A stretch of DNA of 64,000 nt, from positions 9,911,083-9,975,082 of the forward strand of contig NC_085876.1 in assembly GCF_034702125.1 (NCBI RefSeq), read 5' to 3'. The notes beneath the pieces are model-generated. The model worked only from the letters and a program-made list of their open reading frames with translations. It was not told where the DNA came from and did no database searches. Positions 1 to 21,051 of this stretch are shown here, piece by piece. The stretch is from Engraulis encrasicolus (lineage: Eukaryota; Chordata; Actinopteri; Clupeiformes; Engraulidae). A program made the position numbers and the translations under genes. Numbering within the stretch: the stretch's first letter is position 1; every line of letters begins with the position of its first letter.

Positions 1-131
1 GGCCGCATATTTCCGCTTCAAAGCTGTTCACTTGCCTTCGCCCCACTTCCCTACCCTCATAGGAATGAATGGCGAAATTTGCGTCGCTCTGCAAAATTCA
101 CCAGCATGTGTCCACGGCGTTACCCGTGCCC

Positions 132-160
132 TACCAGGGTCAACGATGGCCAGTGTGCAC
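132..160 (-). repeat. Diverged copy of rpl30 exon 3 edge with donor
   Basis: About 29 bp in the intron downstream of exon 3 repeat the end of that exon with its splice donor. The minus-strand reading gives TGCACACTGGCCATCGTTGA followed by CCCTG and GTAGGG, against ...ATCATCGACCCTG and GTAAGA in the true exon at 268-297. The spacing is 136 bp. A second short pair (172-193 and 229-250) is also repeated in direct orientation. Confidence 0.7.
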
Positions 161-205
161 AACAAACAATCACCAGGTTACTGCAATGGGCCCAAGTATT
201 AACTA

Positions 206-1443
<1,238 letters not shown>

Positions 1444-1680
1444 CTTTGCTGTTCAGTCCACTGGGGCCGACCTAAACACATAAAGAGAGAGCGTATAGTT
1501 TAATTCACACACCACGTCTAATAATAGTCTGAAATGTGGAATAATTTGCTACAGTTTTCATAAAAATACAGAGCAGAACATACAGGCTCACTCCTTCAAT
1601 ATGGCTACGGAGAGAAAGGACTTCCCATGGTGCAACGCGGCGAGAAGCCCTGTGGCTGCCATCGCGAGAGAAGGCGTGAA
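1444..1680 (-). promoter_or_regulatory. rpl30: rpl30 5' UTR and probable TOP promoter
   Basis: Upstream of the rpl30 ATG, the minus strand has an acceptor-like site (TTTAG then GTCGGCCCC) near 1472 and, further up, a donor-like GTGAGC at 1586-1591. This suggests a short non-coding first exon at about 1592-1623. Read on the minus strand, that exon would begin with CCTTTCTCTCC, a pyrimidine run like the 5' TOP of vertebrate ribosomal protein mRNAs. CpG-containing sequence lies just upstream, to about 1680. The transcription start is inferred from this motif only. Confidence 0.5.
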
Positions 1681-2314
1681 CTGACTGAAAACAAACAAAT
1701 CAGCAACATCAGTTTGCAGGTAGGTAAATGAAATAGTCACATAATGTCTTATTTTGAGTTTTGCATTTTGATAGTTAATAACATTGCTTGGTCCATTGAG
1801 GTCTGTCTTGGTATAAGCTTGGTATGAGGCTTACCAATGTCCATGAAGAAAACTACAGGGCAATAGCCTACAATCTAGGCCTACAAAATAGCCATATTTT
1901 AGCAAATCACACATTTACATTCAGACCTACCGGTGGTACGATAATCATTGTGCATGAAATGTGTATATTTGCTTATATGGTACATAAAGTATACAGTATA
2001 CAGTAGGCCTATAGCCGATGTGATTGCATGCGATTTGTATGATATTGTAAGTTTTTTTATAGCCTTTAACTTTTTTCATTAGTAGCTAGGCCCATTTTGT
2101 TTGTCTTCATTTTCTTTTTTTCTCATTTGTCATGCAGCCTGATATTATCACTTATATTTTGGCTCCTACCCCATTTATTGGTCTTGATTGATCCAGTGCT
2201 GAATTGAACCTCTGCACAGTGCATATATGCATACTTGTAGCATACTTGTAGCAACTTGTTGCATACTTGTAACAATTTTAACTTCCAACTGTACAATGAA
2301 ATGACTGTATCACT
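1681..2314. other. Intergenic, no gene seen
   Basis: AT-rich sequence between the rpl30 promoter and a small hAT element. No coding potential, RNA gene or clear repeat was seen, apart from a short GCATACTTGTA tandem near 2228-2270. Confidence 0.5.
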
Positions 2315-2610
2315 CAGGGCTGGATTAACGCACAGGCTAGACAAGGCTGCAGCCTAGGCCGGGGCCCCCCAGTTGTCCATAGGGGGAAAAGTCAGTACAT
2401 TTACTATATTCAATTATGAAGTTATTAAATGTAACAAGATGCAGTATTGATAATTAGTCTTCCACATCAGGTAGAGCTTTATTAATACTCCTCTTGGGTT
2501 GGCATTATGACACTGTCTACTGTATGTCATTTTGTTACAAAATTTGCCTTCCATAGGGGCCTACAGCAACCTGTACTCTAGGGGGCCCGGGCCTTCTTAA
2601 TCTAGCCCTG
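2315..2610. mobile_element. Short non-autonomous hAT-like element
   Basis: The 296-bp element begins CAGGGCTGGATTAA and ends TTAATCTAGCCCTG, imperfect terminal inverted repeats of hAT type. It is flanked by an 8-bp target duplication with one mismatch (GTATCACT at 2307-2314, GTGTCACT at 2611-2618). It has no open frame for a transposase. Confidence 0.8.
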
Positions 2611-2650
2611 GTGTCACTGCCACCTCATTGAAAACATGATCTAGGTCTAC

Positions 2651-2651
2651 A

Positions 2652-2695
<44 letters not shown>

Positions 2696-2697
2696 AA
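2651..2697. repeat. (AAAG)n microsatellite
   Basis: About 12 uninterrupted AAAG units. The same motif recurs at 20982-21052 and 28743-28868. Confidence 0.95.
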
Positions 2698-3093
2698 AGT
2701 ATCACTTCAGGGTTGAATTTCAGAGGGTGAGAAGAGTTGCTCTAACCTGACTCCTGATAGCTGGTATGTTTGGCCTTCACAATACCATCTGGGTACCCCC
2801 CACATCCGACATGTTTTCGAATGAGCCTCCAAAATCCTTGATCTATAATCAATCTGTCCATCATCTTGACTGACACGTCACTTCAGCCACTCACATTGAT
2901 TTTAACCTGCGATGTAGCTGAGAGCGAGAGGAAGAAGAGCCACAACTCCGCCCATCTGAAATCCCTCCCATGCAATTAGGTAATTGGTTCAGAAACTATC
3001 CTGATTTTCACAGTATTTGGATGGTTGCATGAAGAAACTGGAACACTCTCGTGGAGTTTGGCCAAACACAGCCAGATGACAGAAGTCAGAGCT

Positions 3094-3409
3094 TGGGCAG
3101 TCAAGTAAGCGGATAGGGCATCAGACTTGTAGCCCAAAGGTTGCCGGTTCGACTCCTGACCCGCCAGGTTGGTGGGGGGAATAATCAACCAGTGCTCGCC
3201 CCCATCCTCCTCCATGACTGAGGTACTCTGAGCATGGTACCGTCCCACCGCACTGCTCCCTAGGAGCGCCATTGAGGGCTGCCCCCTTGCACGGATGAGG
3301 CATAAATGCAATTTCCTTGTGTGCAGTGTTCACTTGTGTGATGTGGGGTGCTGTGTCACAATGACAATGGGAGTTGGAGTTTCCAATGGGCTTTCACTTC
3401 ACTTTCACT
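3094..3409 (+). mobile_element. tRNA-derived SINE, family A, full length
   Basis: A tRNA-like head contains a B box (GGTTCGACTCC near 3147) and is followed by a roughly 250-bp body ending in TTTCACTTCACTTTCACTT. The same unit occurs at 6139-6457 (minus) and 49709-50250 (plus, split by a MITE), with fragments at 472-597 and 30172-30271. Short open frames inside it are not genes. Confidence 0.85.
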
Positions 3410-3730
3410 TGGTACCTAACTGGTGCTCTGAACACTACACCGAAGAGGCAAGCTTGTGGGTGTGACAGTTACGCGCATGTCACACCATCACACTGCCTTG
3501 CCCTTCGGAAATGAGTTCCATAGGCTTCACACACTGTTGGTGTCTCTCACATCACATGCCTCTCATCATACATCTACCTTTTTATGATACTCCACAATCC
3601 ATCATCGCATGGCGCAGACATCAGGGTGCATTTCCAATGGGCTCTCGGCAAGCCATCACACTTTTTACACCATCTGTAGAGAAAGAGAGTTGCCCGTCAT
3701 GAGTTGAACCCAGACTGGAGGTCTGACAGC

Positions 3731-3845
3731 CAGTAGCGGAACAATTGCACACAGGGCCCTATAGGGCATAACACTGATGGGGCTCCCCACCAAGGTCACT
3801 ATAGGGCCCCCACCAATACGGGAGGGCCATGGACGCTCCATGCCC
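3731..3845 (-). mobile_element. Copy of a short hAT-like element
   Basis: It contains CAGTAGCGGAACAATTGCAC and ACAGGGCCC, the reverse complement of the right half of the 144-bp element at 63698-63841. The far end is diverged, so the outer boundary is approximate. Confidence 0.55.
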
Positions 3846-4336
3846 TCCATGTTTTACATGATAAAACTGCACTTGTTTCCAAGTGTGCGCAATGCGCAAG
3901 GGAGACAAATTGCATCTTGTCTTGCACCCTGCAACTCTTTCAGTTTATACGATATAAAACATGCACTATTGACGGTCTTTTTTATGGAGCAGAAACTTCC
4001 TAGGTTGCCCAGTTTCTGTTCCTGAAAGATGATTTCCCTACAGGATGCTTATGGTAACCGTACACACAACACACCCTCCTCCGCCGGACCGCTTACTTTG
4101 AACTTGTCATGCGCAACCATGGGTGCGCTGCGCAACAACTGCGCGCTCGAGTGAGTGGACCAGGGTATTCCCATAATTTACCGTGAGTGAGGCAGGCAGG
4201 CAGAGTGAGAACGACTGGACTAGCGTTATCGTAGGCTGCAAGTGAACATCTATGCGCGTCGCCAAGGAGTCGGACATTCATTCCAGAAGACTACCCCTCG
4301 TCTTTTCTCTGCTGTAATTTATGTTTTTGAAAGAGA

Positions 4337-12110
<7,774 letters not shown>

Positions 12111-13935
12111 GCCCCAGGTGAGGCAACGACTTCCTCTTCCCATTATGATGTAATACATATACCCTGTGAGGTCACTTCCTGTCCAATCATGATGCAACAG
12201 ATTCAGCTATCTAGGTATTACCTGTTACACGAGGGCCACAATGCTCACATTCTATTTCCGGTTGTACGCCGGAGTCCATAGGCTTCAATGGCGACCATTA
12301 ACTGGAAATAGCAGACTGGAAATTCTGTGAGAGTAGGAAGTTTTAGTTGTAGATGACCACTTATTATTTAGACATCTAAAAACTAAAACCATAGAGGTAG
12401 AAAATAACACTAGAGAGGACCCCGCCCCCCTTTTTACGGCAATCTGTAGCAGCCATTATCTGTAGGTAGATCAGAGAAATGGAAATTAACGGAGAACGAG
12501 GCTCACCTCTGTCAAAAATGGCTTAATCATGTGAAAATGTCCATCAACACGCTATACAAGGACAATAGTTGAAGTGTGTTGCCAACTATGTTCATGAAAT
12601 ATATTATTTGATTTTTAAATGTATTTTATCGACTCATATGATTTAAGTAAATATTTAGCCTGCCATTTCAAATCTGGTCTTTGATTAAAGTGTTACTTCA
12701 TATTTACACAGTTTTAGTCAATTTCTTGACGGGTGGGCGTGTTCTCCATTGACTTGCATTGCCTACACTACCTACGGAAGTTGGAAAGCTCCAGCTGCCA
12801 TTTCCCAGTGCTGTCGCAAATTGCTGTGTCCTCTCTAGTGTTATTTTCTACCTCTATGACTAAAACACTAAGAGAGAAAATACAGTATGAACGAATGATG
12901 GAACATTTGAATTCATAAGTCATCAAATGACCAATTGATTTCCTGACAATGATTGCAGAAGGACTCATCATCCAGTGACTTGGACAGGAGGATCTGTATG
13001 GTCTCTGGTGGGTTCTTTCCCCTGGAATTCTCCATTCATGCTACTGTCTCTCTTCACTTCCTCCTCCTCCTCCACAGTGTCCACAGAGGGTAACCATGAC
13101 TGCACTTCAGAGCCACCCCCTTCCCACAATACTCCACAGACGACCACCACACCTCTCCGACACCATCAATCCACTGGGACCAGATTTTTTTTAGAACCTA
13201 AACATGTTAAAACAACTACCTACGTCTATTTTTATTATGGAACAGTTATCACAAATGCACATTAGCTCAGGTGGATGCATATGTTTATGATATTTATTTT
13301 TACAAACACATACAAATGAAGCCTGATTTACAGGAAATAATATTTGGATCACATTTGTTTTTTAGTGGTTGCAATTTGACTGATGGTGTGTGTTTAAACC
13401 TGTCTGCACTGAACCCAGCAACCAACCAAACTGTGCTTGTAGAATAGTTTCCGTTGGGGAGGTTGACATCCATGATCTCTAAGCAATTTGCTTGTTGCCA
13501 AGATAGACTGCGCAGTCTCCTGACTGCTGTCTAACAGACTGTATTGTGCCTTGACGTTCTAGTAGTGTGTGTGAGAAGAATTTCTCCTTTTGTAAATACC
13601 AACTTTCACCAACTTACTAAGATCAGAAATTATTATATATTGTTATAGTGCAGAGATCACGTATCACTTTAAAAATGCAAGTTACCTACCTTGTGGTGAA
13701 TGGCTTGAATATTTTTTCAATGCAAAAAAAAGGTTCATATTAAAATGATTCAAGATTTATACTAGTCTGTATTGGACAGGGAAGTGTATTGTAATGCTAC
13801 TTGTAATGTTGCAAACAAATTCCACCACTCTATAAATTATTGAAAGCCAAAGAATTTGCAAAGATTTTTACACACGCAGCCTCGTCCATTCCATTGCACT
13901 CTCTGAGAATGTAATAAAAATATCCACTGAATATT
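12111..13935 (+). other. erich5: Probable erich5 3' UTR with a UTR intron
   Basis: Seven bases after the stop codon comes a strong donor (CCCCAG then GTGAGG, 12111-12123). An acceptor with a long pyrimidine tract (CTCCTCCTCCTCCACAG) ends at 13077. A terminal non-coding exon from 13078 would end just after AATAAA at 13913-13918. The intron holds a foldback element. This structure is inferred from signals only. Confidence 0.45.
12240..12858. mobile_element. Foldback-like element with 31-bp inverted repeat
   Basis: The sequences at 12390-12420 and 12828-12858 are exact inverted copies over 31 bp (CATAGAGGTAG ... CTAGAGAGGAC). Weaker inverted similarity continues inward. No target duplication was found, and the outer left boundary is a guess. 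Confidence 0.55.
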
Positions 13936-15264
13936 TGCCTTGTGAACCTGATAGGAATAAGTGAAGTCATACAAGGACAAAGATAAGATGGACTACTTTG
14001 CATCAAGAAGTTTGGTCTCGTCTCCAGTCATACAAGGTTATGTGAGTGTAATATGGACCAATTTGCATCTTTGAGACCATATTAAGTGTAAGCAGAGCAC
14101 TCAGGAAGGCATACAAACAGGTTCCCTGCGCGCTGTGCATCCATTCTTGCAGCTCAGAAAAGAACCTCCATGTTGCCTGTTGTGGTTAATGTTTGATGCA
14201 TATCTGTCAGCAAGTGCGAGTGTCGTGTGTCAACTCGTCTGTCTAGCTGGGTCCCGCTGTTGAGGTCTACGCCTGGTCCAGTTCAGCCAGTTCATGCATG
14301 GGCTACTTTGATGGTACGGTAGAGTTATATATATGAACACGGTTTCAGTAAAGAAACGGTGCATGATGGTCCAAATAATAGTCAGGCATTGACCAAGCAA
14401 TAGAAGAGTGGAGCTTGTATGTCTTCAAAGAGAAGCTTGCATTCTCTTGGTGTTATTCTTTCCTGACATGCATCCTCATGTACAATTCGTGGTTAACAAA
14501 AGGTTAGGGATATTTGTGCCTGGATGAGCCTTTCTCTTGAATGAACAGATCACCGATATCCAAGAGCACTGCTCTAAGAACATGCTGATGACTGCTTGAG
14601 CTACCAGCCACCTGCAGTATGTGCTTTTCATATTTGTGAAATTAATTGATAGTGAATAAGTGCAAAGTGCTGGTGTGACGGTGCTTTAAGATGAGTTTTG
14701 AGCATGATTTCTGGAAGGCTACTTTTTTTAGATTTTGATTTTTAGGTCAGTAATATGTATATTTTAAGCCTCAATACAATGTCCTTGGAGTTCTTTAACA
14801 GTATGCACATCAACATAACATGTAGTTCACATAATTGCTACCTGGCTTGAAACACATCATGGCATTCTTGATATTTTCCCACTAGCCCTTTGTAAACAAT
14901 GTAGGAGGTAATAGTACATGTTATGGAATGCCATGAAGCATATTCTTGTGGAAACCCACTACACTCTAACCAAACCTAAACCTTCATCTTTTTTACTGTA
15001 CCAGGAAAGCACTTCCATTATGAACACTTTGGAAAAAAAGACAAAACTCAGAACTATGGTCAACATTATCAGGCTTGGCGTTTATATAAAAAACAGCGTA
15101 TGATGAAGGCCAAACATTGGCATGTTCGCTTACAACACTCATCTACTGGCAATATCCGGTGTTCCTTTCAGTTCAAGACTAATTGCACTTATTCAATCTT
15201 CCAGGAGTTCTGGTGTCAGTTTGGGGGGTGTTCTTTACAACTTGTGCTTGTTGTGGCCAGCTAG
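13936..15264. other. Intergenic between erich5 and rida 3' ends
   Basis: The two genes converge here. The sequence is unique and AT-rich, with no exon, RNA gene or clear transposon. Part of it is presumably rida 3' UTR (minus strand), but no confident AATAAA was picked on that strand. Confidence 0.45.
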
Positions 15265-18200
15265 TCAGGAGGCGTCGGTGATGGTTCCCACGGCAGCCAC
15301 TGCCTCGATCTCCACAAGGCCACCCTGCAGAGGACAGATGAAGGTCATTCATCATCACTCACACAGCATGCATGCATCCAAGTTCAACGGTGGGTGTGTG
15401 AGGCATGATATTCAACGCAAGGGAGCCCCAATTCAGTTCAGTCAGAAAGTGACAACAGCAAATTTAAAAGTGCATCTATAAATGTTATTTTCAATTTGGA
15501 TCAATCAGGAAATGGGGAAAAAACAGTTATAGGTCATACAATAAAAATCCAGAAAGGGAGGGGGTCAAAGGCATCTGTCCAATGGAGTACAAGAATACAT
15601 ACTCACCCTTGGCAGAGCTGCGACCTGATAGGCGGCCCTGGCTGGATAGTTACTGCTGAAATCTGTAAGAAAAAAGGCAAAGTATATTTCAAATATCTTA
15701 TTTTCCTGTGTTCACTGAAGAGTCACTCTCGTCGGGTGAATGATGTGTGAAGATACAACACAGGATCGTGATGAATGAATGAACTCATGTACGGTTGTAA
15801 AACCTGAGTTATCTACCTGCAGTATATCTCCATTAGGCCTACCATGCGGTCCATATGGGTGTAATAAATGATCATCTATCTGGCCAAGCAATATTTCTGG
15901 ATATCATATCAAGTGCTAAGTGAGAAATGACAAGATTGAGAACTATAACCTGGTATTCTGGCATGACCCCAATGCATACCATTACAGTTTTTGTTAACTC
16001 CAAACAAGCAAAAAAAAAAAAAACACCATCACCTTGCATTGTTAAACTCTATACCCCAGCTGTATTTTACAGTCAGTCGTCCCTCTGGGAAAGCCCTTTA
16101 TTGGGCCCAGCCCCAAGGTAGTTAGCTGCTCTGCTTTGTGTTGGCTGTTGACTATAGCTACGCCACTCTGGGGTTACACAGCGACTCCCAGCATGCCCTG
16201 GGCCCTCTGCGTCTGGGTCACGGAAAGTTCCCTCAAGGAGTAAAGCCTACGCTGTGCACCTGGTGTTCTGTCAAAATGGGCTGCGTAGTCGAAAGGAGCT
16301 ACCATTTGCCTGCAAACATGGCCCTAGCCCCCAAACAACCCCTAGATGTGCTACTTATAATGTTTGGTCCTGTGGCGTATGACAATCATTGATATAATTG
16401 ATGTGCCTTTATTCCTGTTGCATCTAACTGACGTCCTTGAGCCATCACCCATCTTGCGTTACAGACTATGGTAAGCCATGTGACAAACAGTCACAACAGC
16501 TATTGTGCTACTAGTACCTTGTACTGGCGTTGGGGCTCAGGTCGACAGATAAGCCACATCGCCAAGGCACTGGCAGGCAGGTACAGGTGGTTAGATTAGG
16601 TAGGCAGGTAAGGCAGGGTAGATAGTGCTACTAACAGTGCTGGAGCTCGACTGGAGGATGAGGAGGAGGAGGAGGAGGATAAGGCTTAGATTTCACAGCA
16701 CTTCCCTGGCTCCGCTTACAGCGGGCTCCAGCCGAGGCTACGGTTACACCTGTGAACTATGTCAATGGAGAAACACCTCCTCCCACCCACCTACAGTACA
16801 GGGCCTGCCTGCCTGCCCAGCATGCTTTGCACAGCACTGCAGTGTGAACACGGCCTAGTAAACAACAGACAGCCTGACAAGCAGGGTGGCCGAGTGTGGC
16901 TGCGTGTGTATGTGTGCGCGCGCGCACAGTGGAAACCTGTGACCGTATTTGTAGGAAGTGACTGTCTGTCCACGCTGTCTGACCTTGCTGCGTCACTCCC
17001 ATACAGAAAAGAGCTATGAAACTTACAAAATAATTCAGATATATTGACTAATGTACAATTATTTCCTGACACACTATTAAATTGAACAATTCCTGATTTA
17101 CAAGTAAGGCACACATGCACATTCCATGTACAATGTTTATATTTTTTGCCACTTTTCAAATGGCGCATACTAAAAGGGGGAGATTGTAATGTTCTACACA
17201 CCCTTCCAGGTAAATAAAATAAAATAAAAGCTACACATATACATCAAACTGATCCTCACTACTTCACTGGGCTGGTTAAGTGAGATTCAGAAGCTACTAT
17301 CCATCTACTACCAAACATCCCTCAGATGGGGTGGTTGTGGCTCAGGTAGAGGAGCCATTGGGCATCCAGAAGGTTGCAGGTTCAAGACCCGCTCTGCCGC
17401 TTAAGTGAGACACTTAACCCCAAATTGCACCTGGCGTCAAGGTGGTACCCTGCGTGGAAGCCACTGCCACCAGTGTGTGAATGTGAGTGTGAATGGGTGA
17501 ATGTGAGGCATACAATGTAAAGCGCTTTGACTGCTTGAAGGAGTGGATTGATCCTGACGTCACATGGGCTTATTTACATTGCTTACAAACTTTATCAGCA
17601 TTACTTACATTGTTTATAAACTTCATTGGCATTACTTACAGTGTTTATAAACTTCATTGACACTGTTGAAGTCATTCATGTCAGCCAAGAGAACAGTCGT
17701 CTTGACAACTGGAGGGGAAGAAAAGCTGAATTGATAAAAGACTCTCGTTTCGAAATCGTAAAGGATGTGCCATATGTATTGCTAAAATATATTGTTGTGA
17801 GAAATTCATTTATTTTACCATTTCCATAGTCACACCCAGCTGCCTTCAGAATCTGCCCCATGTTGTCCAAAGCCTAATAATAACAACACATTTATATAGC
17901 ACAATATCATATCACATACATGCTTTCAAATACACATTCCTTCCCACACCAGCTCTGGAGACTGCCGTACGGCGCCAATTTTACGGGATTCACGTGAGTG
18001 CACACACCACCACACCACACACGCACAATAGTTCGAAGGAGAGGAGTTAGACGACTTGTAATAAACAATGTACACACAAAAATATGTGACCTTCATAATA
18101 TCCGTGGTAATGGTCTAACCATATATTGATGAACATATCCAAGCTGTCCTTGAGGAACGCATCAATGTTGCTTTTTAGTATGCACTTCCCCCATTTTCTG

Positions 18201-20022
18201 TTGCCTTAACCAGTTCAACGTGGATCTAGCTGCTTTTTTATTTATCCCTGACGTGAATTGTGATCCACTGTGGCAATTCTGCAAAGAGCAGTTATGTCAT
18301 ATGCCACTCTGTTAGGCTATAAGCTAATAAAAATCATTTATATTAATCGTTTATATTACATTGGGAAATTGGATCATGTTGATTACTCATTTGGCTCCCC
18401 CTATGCATTGTGTGGTTGATGTTATTTCTTGTAAACATCATCATCATCACAAATCATCATCATCAACCATCCCCATCACCTTTTTGGCCTGGGCCTGGAC
18501 CCCTCCCTCCACCAGCTGTCCTGATGCAGTGTCTAGCCCCAGCTGGCCGGAGATGTACATGGTGCGGTCCACCACCACCGCCTGGCTGGAAAATACAACA
18601 ACAGCAAACAACGCCACCACCACGTGCATTAATAATCAATCACTTCACACTCAAACATTTAAATAGCCGAGAGCATTCGTGCCCGCAGTGGTTAGAGCAC
18701 CTGATGAGTGTTTTTAGAGAGTGCGCGTGCCAATTAACAGGGCTCACATGAAAAAGGGATTTCCATCAATGTGATGGTGTTCCCTGGTTAAATTAAGGTA
18801 AAAAAAAAAAAAAAAAAAACAGTGAGCAGTGTGTCCAGTATATCTAATAGCTGAGTAGAGTTGTGCACCATACTGGACCTGCCCAAGACCACAAAAAACT
18901 CGTTATCCTCATCATAATAATGTTATTTGCAATTGCATTTTTGTTTTCCATGCACAATGTAGTGCTAGCAAGGCAGTACAGCACCTAGATATCCAGGCCT
19001 ACATTTTAACCCTTTGCTGCCCTCTGCTGCATCACGTGCGACACTACAGGCATTCCCATTCAAGTTGTGCAACTCGAACCAGTTTCACATGGTCAAACTC
19101 TGAAGGCCAAGGCCAAGGCAACTCTGGAAGCTATAAAATACTTAAAACAGTGCGGTTGACAAAGAGAGCGCTTATAGATGGTTGGGTGAGACCAGACTGT
19201 ACTTTGGTCAAATAGAAATCTCAATTGCCCCCATTGTGTCGCTCATTCAGTGCAAAACTGCGCACACACGCGCGCACACACACACACACACAGGCCTACC
19301 ATTGGCTGAGAGCGTAACTCCCCTTGGGGAAGCGAGTGGGTACCAAATTACAGACTCCAAAATAATTATCTGGTCTTCTTTCTAAAGTTTTTAACTGCTG
19401 CCCAATGTTCTGTTCTTCGAGTTATAAAATAAGCAGCTTTTAGCGCATAACTCAACAAAGCACATGGCTACTAAAATAATATGGCCGGCTGCAAAACCTA
19501 CCTGTAGATTCCCTGGCGGATGGGAGCTTTAGGTGTATACGGTATTTTCCTCTGAATTTGAGCCATTGTAGTCTACGAGGATGAGGCTAGAGCTCTAGCG
19601 GAGTCTGTCTTGTACAAGTCTGACTGCAAAAGCGGTCACCGGCCAAAGATGTTGAACAGACGAACATCAGCTCGAAGTACCCTTTGACCCACCCAACAAA
19701 TCGAGCAGTACTAGTAAATGTTTAATTTCTGAGACAAAATACGTCCCATTCATTCCAGGGGAATCGTTTTACGGACATACACATTTTTACAGAAAACAAG
19801 GACACAAAGTCATACAAAGTAGGACGTCCACGTTTAGGGAAGCTCACGTGTTGGTCCACTGACAGATGCGGATCAAGCGAGTCAATCCAAATGGTCTTCA
19901 GAAAGTTAACAGAAATGCTCGACAACATCTTAATGAGTATGATGTAGCAGTCGCGCTTACCTGTATGGTCCAATAGCTGCGGGAGCGGTGTCTGTATGAA
20001 TTATCTTTCGAACTGTGGCCAT
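15265..20022 (-). CDS. rida: 2-iminobutanoate/2-iminopropanoate deaminase (RidA/UK114 family)
   Basis: The enzyme hydrolyses reactive enamine/imine intermediates made by PLP enzymes such as threonine dehydratase, releasing 2-oxo acids and ammonia. It is a trimeric cytosolic/mitochondrial protein. Six minus-strand exons are assembled: 19961-20022 (MATVRKIIHTDTAPAAIGPY), 18480-18585 (QAVVVDRTMYISGQLGLD...), 17819-17873 (ALDNMGQILKAAGCDYGN), 17640-17708 (VVKTTVLLADMNDFNSVNEV), 15607-15662 (FSSNYPARAAYQVAALPR) and 15265-15324 (GGLVEIEAVAAVGTITDAS, stop). The total is 408 nt or 135 residues, against 137 in human. The conserved substrate-binding arginine (PARAAYQV) and the EIEA glutamate are present. 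Junctions are GT-AG and all phases agree. Exon 4's donor is tandemly copied downstream. An internal start in exon 1 is not needed. Confidence 0.95.
15663..17328. other. rida intron 4, unique sequence
   Basis: No exon was recognised. A GC-rich unique block with a short GAG-repeat (16625-16920) and a CG-alternating stretch (GTGCGCGCGCGCAC near 16915) stands out from the AT-rich surroundings. It could be a regulatory element, but nothing in the sequence proves this. Confidence 0.4.
17329..17540 (+). mobile_element. tRNA-derived SINE, family C
   Basis: The A-box-like TGGCTCAGGTAGAGG and B-box GGTTCAAGACCC are followed by a body ending AAAGCGCTTTGACTGCTTGA, the tail common in teleost SINEs. It lies in rida intron 4, about 100 bp from exon 4 on the downstream side. 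Confidence 0.8.
17578..17639 (-). repeat. Tandem copies of rida exon 4 edge with donor
   Basis: Immediately downstream of exon 4 the 31-bp unit spanning its end and donor (minus strand CAATGAAGTTTATAAACA, then a T and GTAAGTAATGC) is repeated once almost perfectly (start 17600) and once degraded (start 17578). The second copy keeps a consensus GTAAGT. Its use would add 31 nt and shift the frame. Confidence 0.85.
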
Positions 20023-20560
20023 GTTTTTGCTGTCAGAAGGAAGTGTGTCCACTTGAACGACTACTTTCTACAGGATTTTTGGGAAGTGTGCGCCGGTGTG
20101 GTTTCCTGGTGAACAAGAAGCTATGTGTTCACGCCCAGGGGGCTGGGCTACACAAACCGGTGTGGTGCGTGCAAGTTGCGGCTTTCAAGTGTCTTCAGAT
20201 TTCTTTCAGCTGTCGTTTCCAATTACCAAGGAACATGATAAATCGGCGCACAGAAAATATCCTGCGTAATGAAAAACACATAATTCATCCTTAGTTTGCA
20301 AGACTTGAAACCTGTTTTACTAGTGCATGCTGACACCGTTATGAAAATAATTTTGCATTTTAAAACAAATGGTCAAACAAACAAATGGTCAAACACGCCA
20401 TATCCTTTTTAGGTGCGACTTGTATGATCATTACGGCGCAGCAGGTGTCAGAATTGGAACGTCTCGAGAATGGCCGACAAGGACCCACGCGTGTGGTGAA
20501 TGTTCTCGGACAGTACTGTACACAACAATATCAACAAAATTCCAGTTCTTTAGTATTGAC
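20023..20560 (-). promoter_or_regulatory. rida: rida upstream region
   Basis: The region runs from the rida start codon to the proposed stk3 poly(A) site. It has scattered CpGs but no clear TATA box. The rida promoter must lie here or just beyond. Assigned by position only. Confidence 0.4.
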
Positions 20561-20980
20561 CTTTATTCATGAAACCCATCCAAGGGCGCCGTTACAAAAC
20601 ATGGTATAATGTTACATATAAACAATAAATTAGTTTCTTTCTGTAAGAATAAAAAGTTGTACATGTCAGAGAAAGGAACATTATGTGTACACTTGTTCAC
20701 ACAAGAGTAGACAACTAAATAAGGCAGCTATGTATGATCATGAGGTTGTGTTTGGTGCATGCTAACATTCAGCAGCACCAAAGCAGAAAAGGAAAAGGAA
20801 AGCAAAGTGTGCAACTAAAACTTGGTCATGGTAGGGTCCTGTAGTTTTAAACTCAGGTATGGTCTTACATTTAACGCTGTCTGACAAAATAACAATCACC
20901 ACCATCCTTCAAAAATGACTCTTTTGACAGTCAAAAAGAGAAGTAGGCCTATTAAGATAGAGGGAGACAGACAGGTACAC

Positions 20981-21051
<71 letters not shown>

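Noticed and set aside
2976..3333. 111-residue and 70-residue reverse frames
   Set aside because: They lie within a tRNA-derived SINE.
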